This document shows positions 10,735 through 20,401 of a stretch of DNA of 64,000 nt, one piece after another. Source of the stretch: Bradyrhizobium cosmicum (GTDB lineage: Bacteria; Pseudomonadota; Alphaproteobacteria; Rhizobiales; Xanthobacteraceae); assembly GCF_007290395.2 (NCBI RefSeq), contig NZ_CP041656.2, positions 6,915,501 to 6,979,500 on the forward strand. Reading direction: 5' to 3'. The position numbers and the translations under genes were made by a program. The notes below the pieces were generated by a model that saw only the letters and a list, made by a program, of their open reading frames with translations, had not been told where the DNA came from and ran no database searches. Position 1 is the stretch's first letter. Each line of letters begins with the position of its first letter.

Positions 10735-10786
10735 TTAACCCTTCGCTAACCATAAAACTTCAGGTTTCGTTAACCATGAAAATTAA
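10735..10786. promoter_or_regulatory. Cluster of CtrA-like TTAACC motifs between def and rmuC
   Basis: TTAA at 10735 and CTAACCAT at 10746 are seven bases apart, one mismatch from the CtrA consensus TTAA-N7-TTAA. A perfect TTAACCAT half-site is at 10770 and another TTAA at 10783. Such sites bind the cell-cycle regulator CtrA in alphaproteobacteria; binding here is inferred from sequence only. Confidence 0.4.
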
Positions 10787-10806
10787 CGGGGCATTTACCT
10801 CGGAAT

Positions 10807-10821
10807 GTTCGCTATTCGTTC
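10807..10821 (+). promoter_or_regulatory. Candidate LexA (SOS) box before rmuC
   Basis: GTTCGCTATTCGTTC is an exact match to GTTC-N7-GTTC, the LexA operator described for alphaproteobacteria. It ends 33 bases before the rmuC start. About two chance matches per 64 kb are expected counting both strands, so the position beside a DNA-recombination gene is what makes it credible. Confidence 0.55.
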
Positions 10822-10854
10822 GTGCGGCCCTCCGAATCGGCTAGAAGGACAGAC

Positions 10855-12054
10855 ATGAACGAGATCATTTTCGTGGCTGGCGACTGGCCGGTTCGTGCCA
10901 TCGACGCGCTAATCGGCTTCGGCGCCCTTGTCCTCATCCTGCTGGTGGCGATCGCCGTCGTGATCGCGCGCTCGGCGCGGCGCGGCGCGGAACTCGCGAT
11001 GGCGCATGCCATCCGCGCCGACGAGCTCGAGGAGCGCCTCTCCCAGGTGCTGCATGCCCAGAGCGAGGCCTCGGGCCGGGTCGACGCCATGAGCCAGGCG
11101 CTGGCCGGCCGCCAGGCCGACATGGCGCGGGCGGTCAACGAGCGGCTGGATTCGGTGACCCATCGCGTCGGCCAGTCCATGGAAAACACCACTCGCAACA
11201 CCATGGAGAGCCTGCGCGCGCTGCACGAGCGGCTCGGCATCATCGACAACGCGCACAAGAACCTCACCGACCTCACCACACAGGTGACGACCTTGCGCGA
11301 TGTGCTCGCCAACAAGCAGTCGCGCGGCGCCTTCGGCCAGGCGCGGATGGAGGCGATCGTCCAGGATGGTCTGCCAAAAGCCGCCTACGAATTCCAGTTC
11401 ACGCTTTCGACGGGCAAGCGGCCCGATTGCGTAGTGTTCCTGCCCGACCAGCGCCCGCTCTGCATCGACGCGAAATTCCCGCTGGAGGCGATGACCGCGC
11501 TGCACGACGCCCGCAGCGACGAGGAGAAGCGGATCGCCACGCAGCGGCTGCGCAGCGACGTGATGAAGCATGTCAGCGATATCGCCGAAAAATATCTCGT
11601 CACCGGCGAGACCCAGGAGATGGCGCTGATGTTCGTGCCGTCGGAATCGGTCTACGCCGAGATCCACGACGGCTTCGACGACATCATCCAGAAGGCCTAT
11701 CGCGCCCGTGTGGTGCTGGTGTCGCCGTCGCTGTTGATGCTGGCGATCCAGGTGATGCAGCAGATCATGAAAGACGCGCGCATGCGCGATGCCGCCGACC
11801 AGATCCGCACCGAGGTGATCAAGCTCGGCGACGACCTCGGACGCCTGCGCGACCGCGTGACGAAGCTGCAGAAGCACTTCGCCGACGCGAATGAGGACGT
11901 TCGCCAGATTTTGATCTCTGCGGACAAGATCGAGAAACGCGCCGGGCGGATCGAGGAACTCGATTTCAGCAAGACCGACGCGCCCGAAGGCCCGCATCTG
12001 GTGGCGACCGGTGCGCCGGAACTGTTTCCGAGGAAGCTCCAGGCGGGGGAGTGA
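10855..12054 (+). CDS. rmuC: DNA recombination protein RmuC
   Basis: RmuC limits recombination between inverted repeats and carries a PD-(D/E)XK-like nuclease fold. The 399-residue product has one N-terminal membrane anchor (residues ~18-40, ALIGFGALVLILLVAIAVVI), a long coiled-coil region to ~130, then the conserved RmuC domain (KRPDCVVFLPDQRPLCIDAKFPLEAM; DIAEKYLVTGETQEMALMFVP; ARVVLVSPSLLMLAIQ). ATG 10855 follows AGAAGGAC as ribosome site. The upstream region has a candidate SOS box and CtrA-like sites. A family A repeat follows. Confidence 0.95.
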   Translation: MNEIIFVAGDWPVRAIDALIGFGALVLILLVAIAVVIARSARRGAELAMAHAIRADELEERLSQVLHAQSEASGRVDAMSQALAGRQADMARAVNERLDSVTHRVGQSMENTTRNTMESLRALHERLGIIDNAHKNLTDLTTQVTTLRDVLANKQSRGAFGQARMEAIVQDGLPKAAYEFQFTLSTGKRPDCVVFLPDQRPLCIDAKFPLEAMTALHDARSDEEKRIATQRLRSDVMKHVSDIAEKYLVTGETQEMALMFVPSESVYAEIHDGFDDIIQKAYRARVVLVSPSLLMLAIQVMQQIMKDARMRDAADQIRTEVIKLGDDLGRLRDRVTKLQKHFADANEDVRQILISADKIEKRAGRIEELDFSKTDAPEGPHLVATGAPELFPRKLQAGE

Positions 12055-12062
12055 CGCCGCGT

Positions 12063-12149
12063 CGTCATGGCCGGGCTTGTCCCGGCCATCCACGAACTTT
12101 TTAGCGGCACCAAGAACGTGGATGCCCGGGACAAGCCCGGGCATGACGA
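12063..12149. repeat. Palindromic intergenic repeat, family A, copy 4 (inverted)
   Basis: GGCCGGGCTTGTCCCGGCC hairpin followed by CCCGGGACAAGCCCGGGCATG hairpin; eight bases after the rmuC stop and before ampG. Confidence 0.9.
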
Positions 12150-12199
12150 GCATTGTGGTGGCAGAGGCATCGCCCCCCAGAATCTGCTAACACCTCCTC

Positions 12200-13564
12200 A
12201 TGAACGCACCCGACGCGACGTCCCCTGCCATCACCGACGCCCCCGCCACGTCGTGGCGCGACAGCCTGGCCGTTTACCTGCAGCCGCGCGTGCTGATCGT
12301 GCTGTTCCTCGGCTTCTCCTCGGGGCTGCCGCTGGCGCTGTCGGGCTCGACGCTGCTGGTGTGGATGCGGGAGGCGGGGGTCGATCTCGGGACGATCGGG
12401 CTGTTCGCCCTCGTCGGTACGCCCTACACGCTGAAATTCCTCTGGGCGCCGCTGGTGGATGCGCTGCATGTGCCGCTGTTCACGCGCGCGTTCGGGCGGC
12501 GACGCGGCTGGCTGCTGTTCTCGCAGCTATTGCTGATCGTCGCGATCCTGCTGCTGGCGCTGACCGATCCCGCGCGTTCGCCGTTCTATGTCGCGCTCGG
12601 CGCGCTGCTGGTCGCCACGATGTCGTCGACGCAGGATATCGTAGTCGACGCCTTCCGCGTCGAAAGCCTCCCCGAGAGCGAACAAGCCGCCGGCATGGCA
12701 TCCTATGTCGCGGCCTACCGGATCGGCATGCTGGTCTCGACTGCGGGCGCGCTGTTCATCGTCTCGGGCTTCGAGAGCACCGGCATTCCGCGCACCTCGG
12801 CCTGGATGTGGGGCTATGTGGTGATGGCGGCGATGGTGCTGATCGGCACGGTCACCGCGCTGGCCGCGACCGAGCCCGAGCAATCGGCGCGGGCCGAGGC
12901 GGCGACCCAAACCGGGACCGCGTTCGCGCGCGTGCTACACGCCGCGATCGGTGCCTTCTCGGAATTTCTGGCGCGCAAGGACGCGCTTGCCGCGCTCGCC
13001 TTCGTCGTGCTGTTCAAGTTCACCGACGCGTTTTCCGGCACCATGACCGCGCCGTTCGTGATCGACCTCGGCTTCTCCCGCAACGATTATGCGGCGATCG
13101 TGAAGGGCGTGGGCCTCGCCGCGACGCTGATCGGCGGCTTTGCCGGCGGCTTCCTGGCCCGGCGCTACCCGCTGGCGACGTGCCTGTGGATCGGCGGCGT
13201 GGTGCAGGCTCTCGCGAACCTCTCTTTTTCATGGCTCGCCTTTATCGGCACCAGCCAATGGGCGCTCGCCTTCGCCATCACTTGCGAGAACTTCACCAGC
13301 GCCATCGGCACCGTGATCTTCGTCGCCTATCTCTCCGCGCTGTGCCAGAACCCGCTGCACACGGCGACGCAATATGCGCTGCTCACCGCGCTCGCGGCCG
13401 TGGGACGCACCTATCTGTCGTCAGTCGCCGGCTATGTCGCCAAGGCGACCGGCTGGCCGCTGTTCTTCGTGATCTGCGTGCTGGTGGCGATCCCGAGCCT
13501 GATCCTGCTGACATGGCTGCAGAAGCGCAGGCATTTTGAGGCGCTGGGGCCGGTAAGGGTGTAG
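12200..13564 (+). CDS. ampG: AmpG-like muropeptide permease (MFS)
   Basis: Inner-membrane major-facilitator transporter of the AmpG type, which imports anhydromuropeptides for cell-wall recycling and beta-lactamase signalling. The 454-residue product has about 12 hydrophobic segments. Family hallmarks are GFSSGLPLALSGSTLLVWMREAGVD after the first helix, the STQDIVVDAFRVE motif in the fourth/fifth helix region, and RNDYAAIVKGVGL. It could transport another substrate; the AmpG assignment rests on these motifs. It converges on the next gene with only six bases between stops. Confidence 0.88.
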   Translation: MNAPDATSPAITDAPATSWRDSLAVYLQPRVLIVLFLGFSSGLPLALSGSTLLVWMREAGVDLGTIGLFALVGTPYTLKFLWAPLVDALHVPLFTRAFGRRRGWLLFSQLLLIVAILLLALTDPARSPFYVALGALLVATMSSTQDIVVDAFRVESLPESEQAAGMASYVAAYRIGMLVSTAGALFIVSGFESTGIPRTSAWMWGYVVMAAMVLIGTVTALAATEPEQSARAEAATQTGTAFARVLHAAIGAFSEFLARKDALAALAFVVLFKFTDAFSGTMTAPFVIDLGFSRNDYAAIVKGVGLAATLIGGFAGGFLARRYPLATCLWIGGVVQALANLSFSWLAFIGTSQWALAFAITCENFTSAIGTVIFVAYLSALCQNPLHTATQYALLTALAAVGRTYLSSVAGYVAKATGWPLFFVICVLVAIPSLILLTWLQKRRHFEALGPVRV

Positions 13565-13570
13565 CGCCCC

Positions 13571-14005
13571 CTACTGCTTCTTGATGATGCTCCACTTCGT
13601 GACCACGGCTTCGCTCATCTGGCCGGGATCGCTGGCACAGGCGACCTCGTCGACCTTGATCGAGATTTCCTTGCCGACGAACGTCTTCAGCTGCGCGGCC
13701 TGGGCATCGCCGCTCGGAACGAGCTGGAACGTCTCCGGCCCCGTCTCGAGATTGCAGAGCCCGCTCGGCGGCGGCAGGCGGCGCGGCTCGGAGGTGATCT
13801 GGTAGGTCGCGATTCGCTTGCCGGCGTTCTTGACGTCGCGCACCTTCATTGCGTTCAACTCGCCCGAGAGCACGTCTCCGGTGTTGATCGGCTTGCCGGG
13901 CTTTGACGGCGGCGGAGCTTCGTCGCCCTGCGCGGAGAGCGCCGGGGTCGCCAGCAGCGTCATCGTCGCGACCAAAGCCAATCGTGTGGCGAATCGTTTC
14001 GTCAT
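13571..14005 (-). CDS. Secreted protein of unknown function
   Basis: A 144-residue protein with a clean Sec signal peptide (MTKRFATRLALVATMTLLATPALSA). The mature part begins with a Pro/Lys-rich segment, has one Cys in GLCNLETGPETF and another in EVACASDPG (possibly a disulfide), and ends basic. I do not recognise a domain. It is probably periplasmic. It lies downstream of recR on the same strand with 26 bases between. Confidence 0.75.
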   Translation of the reverse strand: MTKRFATRLALVATMTLLATPALSAQGDEAPPPSKPGKPINTGDVLSGELNAMKVRDVKNAGKRIATYQITSEPRRLPPPSGLCNLETGPETFQLVPSGDAQAAQLKTFVGKEISIKVDEVACASDPGQMSEAVVTKWSIIKKQ

Positions 14006-14031
14006 GTCGTCCGTTCCGTAGGTCTGGATGG

Positions 14032-14634
14032 CTAGAACAAGGTTCGCTGCCGCATCGCGGCCGATAGCGTACCTTCGTCAAGATAATCAAGCTCGCCACC
14101 GACCGGCACACCGTGCGCCAGCCGGGTTACTTTTACGTTGGCGTCCTGAAGCAGGTCGGTGATGTAATGCGCCGTGGTCTGGCCGTCGACCGTGGCATTC
14201 AGCGCCAGGATGACTTCGTGCACTTCGGCCGCATGTGCACGCGCGACCAGCGCGTCGATGGTGAGGTCCTGCGGACCGACGCCGTCGAGCGGCGACAAGG
14301 TCGCGCCCAGCACATGGTAGCGCCCCTGAGTCGCATTGGCCCGCTCTAGCGCCCAGAGATCGGCGACGTCGGCGACGACGACGATGATGGCGGGATCGCG
14401 CCGCGGATCGGTGCAGACCGTGCAGGGATTCTGCGTGTCGATGTTGCCGCAGGTCTTGCAGACCTGGACCTTGTCGAGCGCGACCTGCAGGGCGGAGGTC
14501 AGCGGCATCATCAGCGCTTCGCGCTTCTTGATCAGATGCAATGCCGCACGCCGCGCGGAGCGCGGGCCGAGGCCCGGCAGCCGTGCGAGAAGCTGGACCA
14601 GCCGCTCGATTTCGGGACCCGCAACAGCGCCCAT
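14032..14634 (-). CDS. recR: Recombination mediator RecR
   Basis: RecR acts with RecO/RecF to load RecA on gapped DNA. The 200-residue product has the N-terminal helix-hairpin-helix ([16 protein letters not shown]), a four-Cys zinc finger (Cys59, 62, 71, 74), and a Toprim domain ([33 protein letters not shown]). I start at ATG 14634, one base after the ybaB stop codon; the upstream extension would be an arginine-rich shadow of ybaB. The dnaX-ybaB-recR order is a classic repair/replication operon. Confidence 0.97.
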   Translation of the reverse strand: MGAVAGPEIERLVQLLARLPGLGPRSARRAALHLIKKREALMMPLTSALQVALDKVQVCKTCGNIDTQNPCTVCTDPRRDPAIIVVVADVADLWALERANATQGRYHVLGATLSPLDGVGPQDLTIDALVARAHAAEVHEVILALNATVDGQTTAHYITDLLQDANVKVTRLAHGVPVGGELDYLDEGTLSAAMRQRTLF

Positions 14635-14635
14635 A

Positions 14636-14965
14636 TTACTGGCCGAACAGCCCCGACAGGCCCGGCGGCAGGCCGAGCCCGCCGGTGAGCGACTGCATCT
14701 TCTCCTGCACCGCCGTCTCCGCCTTGCGGCGGGCATCGCCAAGCGCGGTGACGAGCAGGTCTTCCAGCACCTCGCGCTCTTCCGCCTTCATCAGCGAGGG
14801 ATCGATCTTGATGCCCTTCACGTCCATCTTCGCGGTCATGCGCACGGCGACGAGACCGCCGCCGGAGATGCCCTCGACTTCCACATTGGCGAGCGCGTCC
14901 TGCATCTCCTGCATCTTGGATTGCAGTTGCGCCGCCTGCTTCATCATGCCGAGAAAGTCAGCCAT
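14636..14965 (-). CDS. ybaB: YbaB/EbfC family nucleoid-associated protein
   Basis: A 109-residue DNA-binding protein. It has the family pattern: N-terminal helix rich in Met/Gln ([16 protein letters not shown]), a central [21 protein letters not shown] strand region, and a C-terminal helix. It dimerises and bridges DNA in other bacteria. It lies between dnaX (26 bases) and recR (one base), so the three genes are one transcription unit. Confidence 0.96.
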   Translation of the reverse strand: MADFLGMMKQAAQLQSKMQEMQDALANVEVEGISGGGLVAVRMTAKMDVKGIKIDPSLMKAEEREVLEDLLVTALGDARRKAETAVQEKMQSLTGGLGLPPGLSGLFGQ

Positions 14966-14991
14966 TGGTGTTCGTCCTTGGAAAGGTCGGC

Positions 14992-16809
14992 TCAGAGATC
15001 GTCGTCGGCTTCGGAACCGTCGGGCGGATCGTCACTGCCATAGTCCGCGTTAATATTGGATTCCGGCGTCTCGGGGGCAAGCCTGCGGACCTCGACGACC
15101 TTTGCACCGGGGAAGCGCGACAGCACCTCCTGCACGCGCGGATCGGCCTCGGCGGTGCGCGCATGTTCCTGCTTCGCCGCCTGGTTCACCGAACGCAGCG
15201 TAGGCTGGCCCTGCTCGTTGGAGACGATTACGGTCCAGCGCCGGCCGGTCCACAACTCGAACTTGCGCGCGAGCTCGGTGATCATGGTCTTGGAGGCGTT
15301 GGGCTCGAGCGCGACTTCGAGCCGGCCCTCCTCGAAACGGACGAGGCGCATGTCGGATTCGAGCGCGCTCTTGGTCATGAGGTCGCGCCTCTGCCCGGCG
15401 AGCGCGACCAGCTGGGTAAAGCTCGTGACGCGGAGCACGGGCGCGGCGGCCTGCGGATCCGGCGCGGGCGCCGCCATCTGCGGCCGGGCCGCACCGCCGC
15501 CGAACGACGACGACGAGGTCGGCATGCGAACCGGCGCCGCAGAGGCAACGGGCGCCGACGGCGCGCTGCGCGCGGCACTGCCGCCGCTCACGACCGGCGA
15601 GCCGCCGCCGTTCTGCTCCAGCATCCTGAGGGCTTCATCGGGCGTCGGCAGATCGGCGACATAGGCGATGCGGACCAGCACCATCTCGGCGGCCGCCGCG
15701 GGGCGCGTCGCGGCCTGCACTTCGGTGATGCCCTTGAGCAGCATCTGCCACATCCGCGACAGTACGCGCATCGAGATTTTCGAGGCAAAATCCCGTGCGC
15801 GGACCCGTTCGGTCTCGCCATAGGCGACGTTGTCGGCGGTCGCCGGCACGATCTTCACGCGGGTGACGAAATTGACGAATTCGGCAAGGTCGGAGAGCAC
15901 GACGATCGGATCGGCGCCGACATCGTACTGGTCGCGGAACTCCTTGAACGCGGACGCGATGTCGCCGCGCGCCAGCGAATCGAACAGGTCAATGACGCGG
16001 GTGCGATCCGCGAGTCCCAGCATCTGCCTGACGGCATCGGCCTTCACGGCGCCTGCCGCATGCGCGATCGCCTGGTCGAGCAGCGACAGCGAATCGCGCA
16101 CGGAGCCTTCGGCGGCGCGCGCGATGATGCCGAGTGCTTCCGGCTCGATCTCGACGTTTTCCTTGCCGGCGATGTTGGCGAGGTGCTTCATCAGCACGTC
16201 GGCCTCGACGCGGCGCAGGTCAAAGCGCTGGCAGCGCGACAGCACCGTGACCGGAACCTTGCGGATCTCGGTCGTCGCGAACACGAACTTGGCGTGCTCC
16301 GGCGGCTCCTCCAGCGTCTTCAGGAAGGCGTTGAACGCCGCCGTCGACAGCATGTGGACTTCGTCGATGATGTAGACCTTGTAGCGGGCGCTGGCCGGCG
16401 CATAGCGTACGCTGTCATTGATCTGGCGGACGTCGTCGACGCCGGTGTGCGAGGCCGCGTCCATCTCCAGCACGTCCATGTGCCGGCTTTCCATGATCGC
16501 CTGGCAATGCACGCCCAGCGTCGGCATGTGGATGGTGGGGCCCTTCACCGAGCCGTCCGGCATCTCGTAGTTGAGCGCACGGGCGAGGATGCGCGCGGTG
16601 GTGGTCTTGCCGACTCCGCGGACGCCGGTGAGGATCCAAGCCTGCGGAATCCGTCCGGTCTCGAACGCATTGGAGACGGTGCGGACCACGGCCTCCTGGC
16701 CGATCAAATCATCAAAAGAGGACGGGCGATATTTGCGCGCCAGCACCCGGTACGGCGTGCCAGCCTGGCCGGCGCTGTCAGGATTGGAAGGGGCGCCAGC
16801 GTCGGTCAT
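14992..16809 (-). CDS. dnaX: DNA polymerase III subunits gamma and tau
   Basis: Clamp-loader ATPase that loads the beta clamp and couples polymerases at the fork. The 605-residue product starts with a short unstructured tail, then the AAA+ domain: Walker A TGVRGVGKTT at 61-70, Walker B IIDEVHML, sensor 1 FATTEIRKVP. A Pro/Ala/Ser-rich linker and a tau-like C-terminal domain follow. The four-Cys zinc knuckle of E. coli DnaX is reduced to one Cys (GVHC), which I believe is usual in alphaproteobacteria. Start ATG 16809 is chosen over an upstream in-frame ATG (16887). The SRP RNA gene lies just upstream on the same strand. Confidence 0.96.
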   Translation of the reverse strand: MTDAGAPSNPDSAGQAGTPYRVLARKYRPSSFDDLIGQEAVVRTVSNAFETGRIPQAWILTGVRGVGKTTTARILARALNYEMPDGSVKGPTIHMPTLGVHCQAIMESRHMDVLEMDAASHTGVDDVRQINDSVRYAPASARYKVYIIDEVHMLSTAAFNAFLKTLEEPPEHAKFVFATTEIRKVPVTVLSRCQRFDLRRVEADVLMKHLANIAGKENVEIEPEALGIIARAAEGSVRDSLSLLDQAIAHAAGAVKADAVRQMLGLADRTRVIDLFDSLARGDIASAFKEFRDQYDVGADPIVVLSDLAEFVNFVTRVKIVPATADNVAYGETERVRARDFASKISMRVLSRMWQMLLKGITEVQAATRPAAAAEMVLVRIAYVADLPTPDEALRMLEQNGGGSPVVSGGSAARSAPSAPVASAAPVRMPTSSSSFGGGAARPQMAAPAPDPQAAAPVLRVTSFTQLVALAGQRRDLMTKSALESDMRLVRFEEGRLEVALEPNASKTMITELARKFELWTGRRWTVIVSNEQGQPTLRSVNQAAKQEHARTAEADPRVQEVLSRFPGAKVVEVRRLAPETPESNINADYGSDDPPDGSEADDDL

Positions 16810-16905
16810 CGGTCGATCCGCAATGGAAGTGTCTCTCGCCGGCTCTTGCGGAAAGGAGCGCGCTGGCGGCTCGAGCCGCCGGCGCAATTCGCTCGGAAAA
16901 ACAAG

Positions 16906-17002
16906 TAGGAGACTGACGAGCGACCCGATCCGGACCTCGTTAGGGCTGCTTCCTTCCGGACCTGACCCGGTTGGCGAGTGGCTCGTCCACCGCCAATCTC
17001 CC
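16906..17002 (-). ncRNA. ffs: Signal recognition particle RNA, small bacterial type (4.5S)
   Basis: On the minus strand the conserved apical region GGTCAGGTCCGGAAGGAAGC followed by AGCCCTAACG is unmistakable: it includes the GGAA tetraloop and the Ffh-binding internal loop. Stem arms GACGAGC (16981-16987) and GCTCGTC (16915-16921) pair, and outer GGGAGA/TCTCC arms extend the helix to ~97 nt. A T-run follows the 3' end. The ends are estimated from pairing. The RNA works with Ffh to target membrane proteins. It sits in the 375-bp gap between dnaX and the binding-protein gene. Confidence 0.93.
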
Positions 17003-17008
17003 GGTCCC

Positions 17009-17037
17009 TATTTGGGGCCAAAAGGGCGGGAAAGCAA
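17009..17037 (-). promoter_or_regulatory. Candidate promoter of the SRP RNA gene
   Basis: On the minus strand TTGCTT (17037-17032) and CAAATA (17014-17009) are 17 bases apart, a plausible -35/-10 pair, and predict a start close to the inferred RNA 5' end. Confidence 0.4.
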
Positions 17038-17184
17038 GCGGGGATCGGCTTGAACCGCTTGATCTTGCCCAGCATCCGGGCAATTCCGGTTCTGCCCAGC
17101 CGATAGGCTGTGCTTTCGCTGATAGGGCCGCCTTGGTATGAACGCTGCCGGAACTCCACCCAACCAGAAAAGCGATTGATCCCA

Positions 17185-18039
17185 ATGGTTACACGTCGTG
17201 ATGTTGCATCGATTGTCGGACTTGGCGCCATTGGCGCGGTGACCGCGAGCGCGCTGGCCTCGCCGGCCGTGGCCCAGGCGGCCGATCCCAACGAATCGAC
17301 CTTCGCCCGCATCCGCCGTACCAAGAAGATGCGGATCGGCGCGGTCGGCGGCGGCGCGCCCTACTACATGAAGGACCTCGCCAGCGGCCAGTGGAAGGGC
17401 TTCTACATCGACATCGCCAAGGGTCTTGCCGACGACATGGAAGCCGAGCTCGAGATCACCGAGACCACCTGGGGCAATTCGGTGCTGGATCTGCAGTCCA
17501 ACAAGATCGACATCTTCTTCGGCCTCAATCCGACCCCGAAGCGCGCGCTGGTGGTCGACTTCTCTGTGCCGGTCTTCAACAACGCGTTCGGCATCCTCTG
17601 CAAGAAGGACTTCAAGCCGAAGAGCTGGGCCGAGCTGAACTCGCCCGACATCAAGATCGCGGTCGACCAGGGCTCCTCGCACGACCAGGTCGTCAGCCGC
17701 CTGACGCCGAAGGCGCAGATCTCGCGCCTCAAGACCGCCGACGACGCCACCGCAGCGCTGCAGACCGGCCGCGTCGATGCGCAGTGCCTGATCACCATGC
17801 TGTCGCTGACCGTGCTGAAGAAGAATCCCTCGCTCGGCCAGTTCGTGCTGCCGACGCCGATCTTCGCGACCACGTCGAATGCCGGCTTCCGCCGCGAGAA
17901 CGACAAGACTTTCCGCGACTACGTCAACACCTGGATCGACTTCAACAAGGGCCTCGGATTCATCCGTAACGCCATCATCACCAACATGGAGCTGGTCGGC
18001 GTGACCGAGGCGGACATTCCGCCGGGCGTTTCATTGTAA
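17185..18039 (+). CDS. ABC transporter substrate-binding protein, polar amino acid type
   Basis: Periplasmic family-3 solute-binding protein of 284 residues. The leader VTRRDVASIVGLGAIGAVTA with a twin-arginine-like pair ends near SPAVAQA, so export may use Tat or Sec. The mature part has the family signature GFYIDIAKGLADDMEAELEI and DFSVPVFNN. It is followed by its permease and ATPase genes, with a repeat element between it and the permease. The ligand is probably an amino acid or related acid; the downstream catabolic enzymes may act on it. Start ATG 17185 is chosen because it begins the leader. Confidence 0.9.
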   Translation: MVTRRDVASIVGLGAIGAVTASALASPAVAQAADPNESTFARIRRTKKMRIGAVGGGAPYYMKDLASGQWKGFYIDIAKGLADDMEAELEITETTWGNSVLDLQSNKIDIFFGLNPTPKRALVVDFSVPVFNNAFGILCKKDFKPKSWAELNSPDIKIAVDQGSSHDQVVSRLTPKAQISRLKTADDATAALQTGRVDAQCLITMLSLTVLKKNPSLGQFVLPTPIFATTSNAGFRRENDKTFRDYVNTWIDFNKGLGFIRNAIITNMELVGVTEADIPPGVSL

Positions 18040-18068
18040 GGTTTGATGAGCGCCTGAAGTCTCCGCAT

Positions 18069-18153
18069 CGTCATGGCCGGGCTTGTCCCGGCCATCCACG
18101 CCTTACCCCCGGCACCAAGAACGTGGATGCCCGGGACAAGCCCGGGCATGACG
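18069..18153. repeat. Palindromic intergenic repeat, family A, copy 5, inside an ABC operon
   Basis: A full two-hairpin element lies between the binding-protein stop and the permease start. Such hairpins can protect the upstream mRNA and lower downstream expression, giving more binding protein than permease, as known for REP sequences in other ABC operons. Confidence 0.9.
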
Positions 18154-18192
18154 ACCAATTTCTGGGCGACATCGGATACGAGTAACACACAC

Positions 18193-18851
18193 ATGTATCA
18201 GTGGGACTTCGGCATCCTCTGGAGCTATCGCTGGCTCTTTCTCAACGGGCTCGGCGTCACCGTCGGCTTCACCGTGGTCATCGTCGTGCTCGGGCTGGTG
18301 TTCGGCCTGTTCGGAGCGTTCGGCAGCCTGTCGCGCTTCAAGGCAGTGCGCCTGCTGGCCCTCACCTTCATCGAGGCGTTCCGCTGCACGCCGATCCTGG
18401 TGCAGCTGATCTGGTTCTATTACGCGCTGCCGATCCTGGCCGGCGTCGAGATGACGCCGATCACGGCCTCGGCGCTGGCGCTGTCGCTCTACGGCGGCTC
18501 GTTCTATTCGGAGATCATCCGTGGCGGCATCATCTCGATCGACAAGGGGCAGTCCGAAGCCGGCGCGGCGCTCGGCATGACGCCCGGCCAGAGCATGCGG
18601 CGCATCGTGCTGCCGCAGGCGATCAAGCGCATGATCCCGGCGCTGATGAATCAGTCGATCATCCAGTTCAAGAACACCTCGCTGGTCTCGGTGCTGGCGG
18701 TGCCTGATCTGGTCTACCAGAGCCAGGTCGCCGCCCATGACAGCTACCGGCCGCTGGAGACCTACACCGCGGTCGCGGTCGCCTATGCGGCGATCCTGAT
18801 TCCGCTCACAATCCTTGTCCGCCGCGGCGAGAAGCGACTGGCGGTCAGCGA

Positions 18852-18855
<4 letters not shown>
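18193..18855 (+). CDS. ABC transporter permease, HisMQ/GlnP type
   Basis: A 220-residue inner-membrane permease of polar amino acid importers with about five hydrophobic segments. The EAA loop reads [20 protein letters not shown] with PQAIKRMIP, which docks the ATPase. The N-terminal family motif [20 protein letters not shown] and [19 protein letters not shown] are present. Only one permease is encoded, so it probably forms a homodimer. It overlaps the ATPase gene by four bases (ATGA). ATG 18193 is the first after the repeat. Confidence 0.93.
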
Positions 18856-19645
<790 letters not shown>

Positions 19646-19646
<1 letters not shown>

Positions 19647-20401
19647 TGCCTGATATCAACCGTGCCTATCTCGTGACCGGTGCTGCCAGCGGCATCGGCC
19701 GCGCCACTGCAAAGCTGCTTGCTGCGCCCGGCATCGCTTTGCTGCTGCATACCCGCTCGAACGCGGCCGGCCTCGACGCCACTGCGGCCGACGCCGAAAC
19801 GAAGGGGGCCGTCGTCGCGAAATGCCTCGGCGATCTCGCCGAGGAGACCGCGGTCACCGATGCCATCGCGGCAACGCAACGCGCCTTCGGCCGGCTTGAC
19901 GGATTGATCCTGGTCGGCGGCCATGCCCGCCGCGGCAGCGCGATCGGCACGCCGACGGATCAGTTCCGCCAGGCGATGGACGAATCCGCACTGGCCTTCA
20001 CGCGGCTGGTCGATACCGCGCTGCCGCTGCTGCGCGCCGGGGCCGACGCGCGGATTGTTGCCGTGTCGTCGTTCGTCGCGCACGCGATCCGGCCGGAGTT
20101 CGCACCGTTTGCTGCGACGGCTGCCAGCCGCGCTGCACTGGAAGCGCTGGTGCGCCTCACCGCGATCGAGCTTGCCAAGGACGGCATCACCGTCAACGCG
20201 GTTGCGCCGGGCCTCATCATCAAGGACAAGCCGGGCGAGAGCCGGCTGTCACCCGAGCAGATCGCCACGACCGAGGCGCTGATCCCGATGCGCCGCCGCG
20301 GGCGGCCGGACGAGGTCGCCGAGATCATCGCCTTCCTGGCATCGCCCAAAGCATCCTACGTCACCGGCCAGGTCTGGCACGTCAATGGAGGCCTGACATG
20401 A
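19646..20401 (+). CDS. SDR-family protein lacking the YxxxK catalytic pair
   Basis: A 251-residue Rossmann-fold protein of the short-chain dehydrogenase/reductase superfamily. The cofactor motif TGAASGIG is intact near residues 11-18, and the C-terminal [20 protein letters not shown] and GQVWHVNGG are typical. The catalytic site is not: where YxxxK should be, 13 residues after the VSS serine, the protein reads F155-A-A-T-A159, and the NNAG motif is VGGH. It may bind NAD(P) without classical reduction, or use another mechanism. It overlaps the ATPase and the enolase-family gene, so it belongs to the same uptake/catabolic operon. Confidence 0.82.

Noticed and set aside
14965..16908. A 647-codon plus-strand open frame opposite dnaX
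   Set aside because: Its product is Arg/His/Gly-rich with no domain, and it mirrors dnaX codon by codon. Long antisense frames are expected in DNA this GC-rich.
16906..17002. tRNA-like fold upstream of dnaX
   Set aside because: No anticodon or T-loop; the GGAA apical loop and flanking sequence identify SRP RNA.
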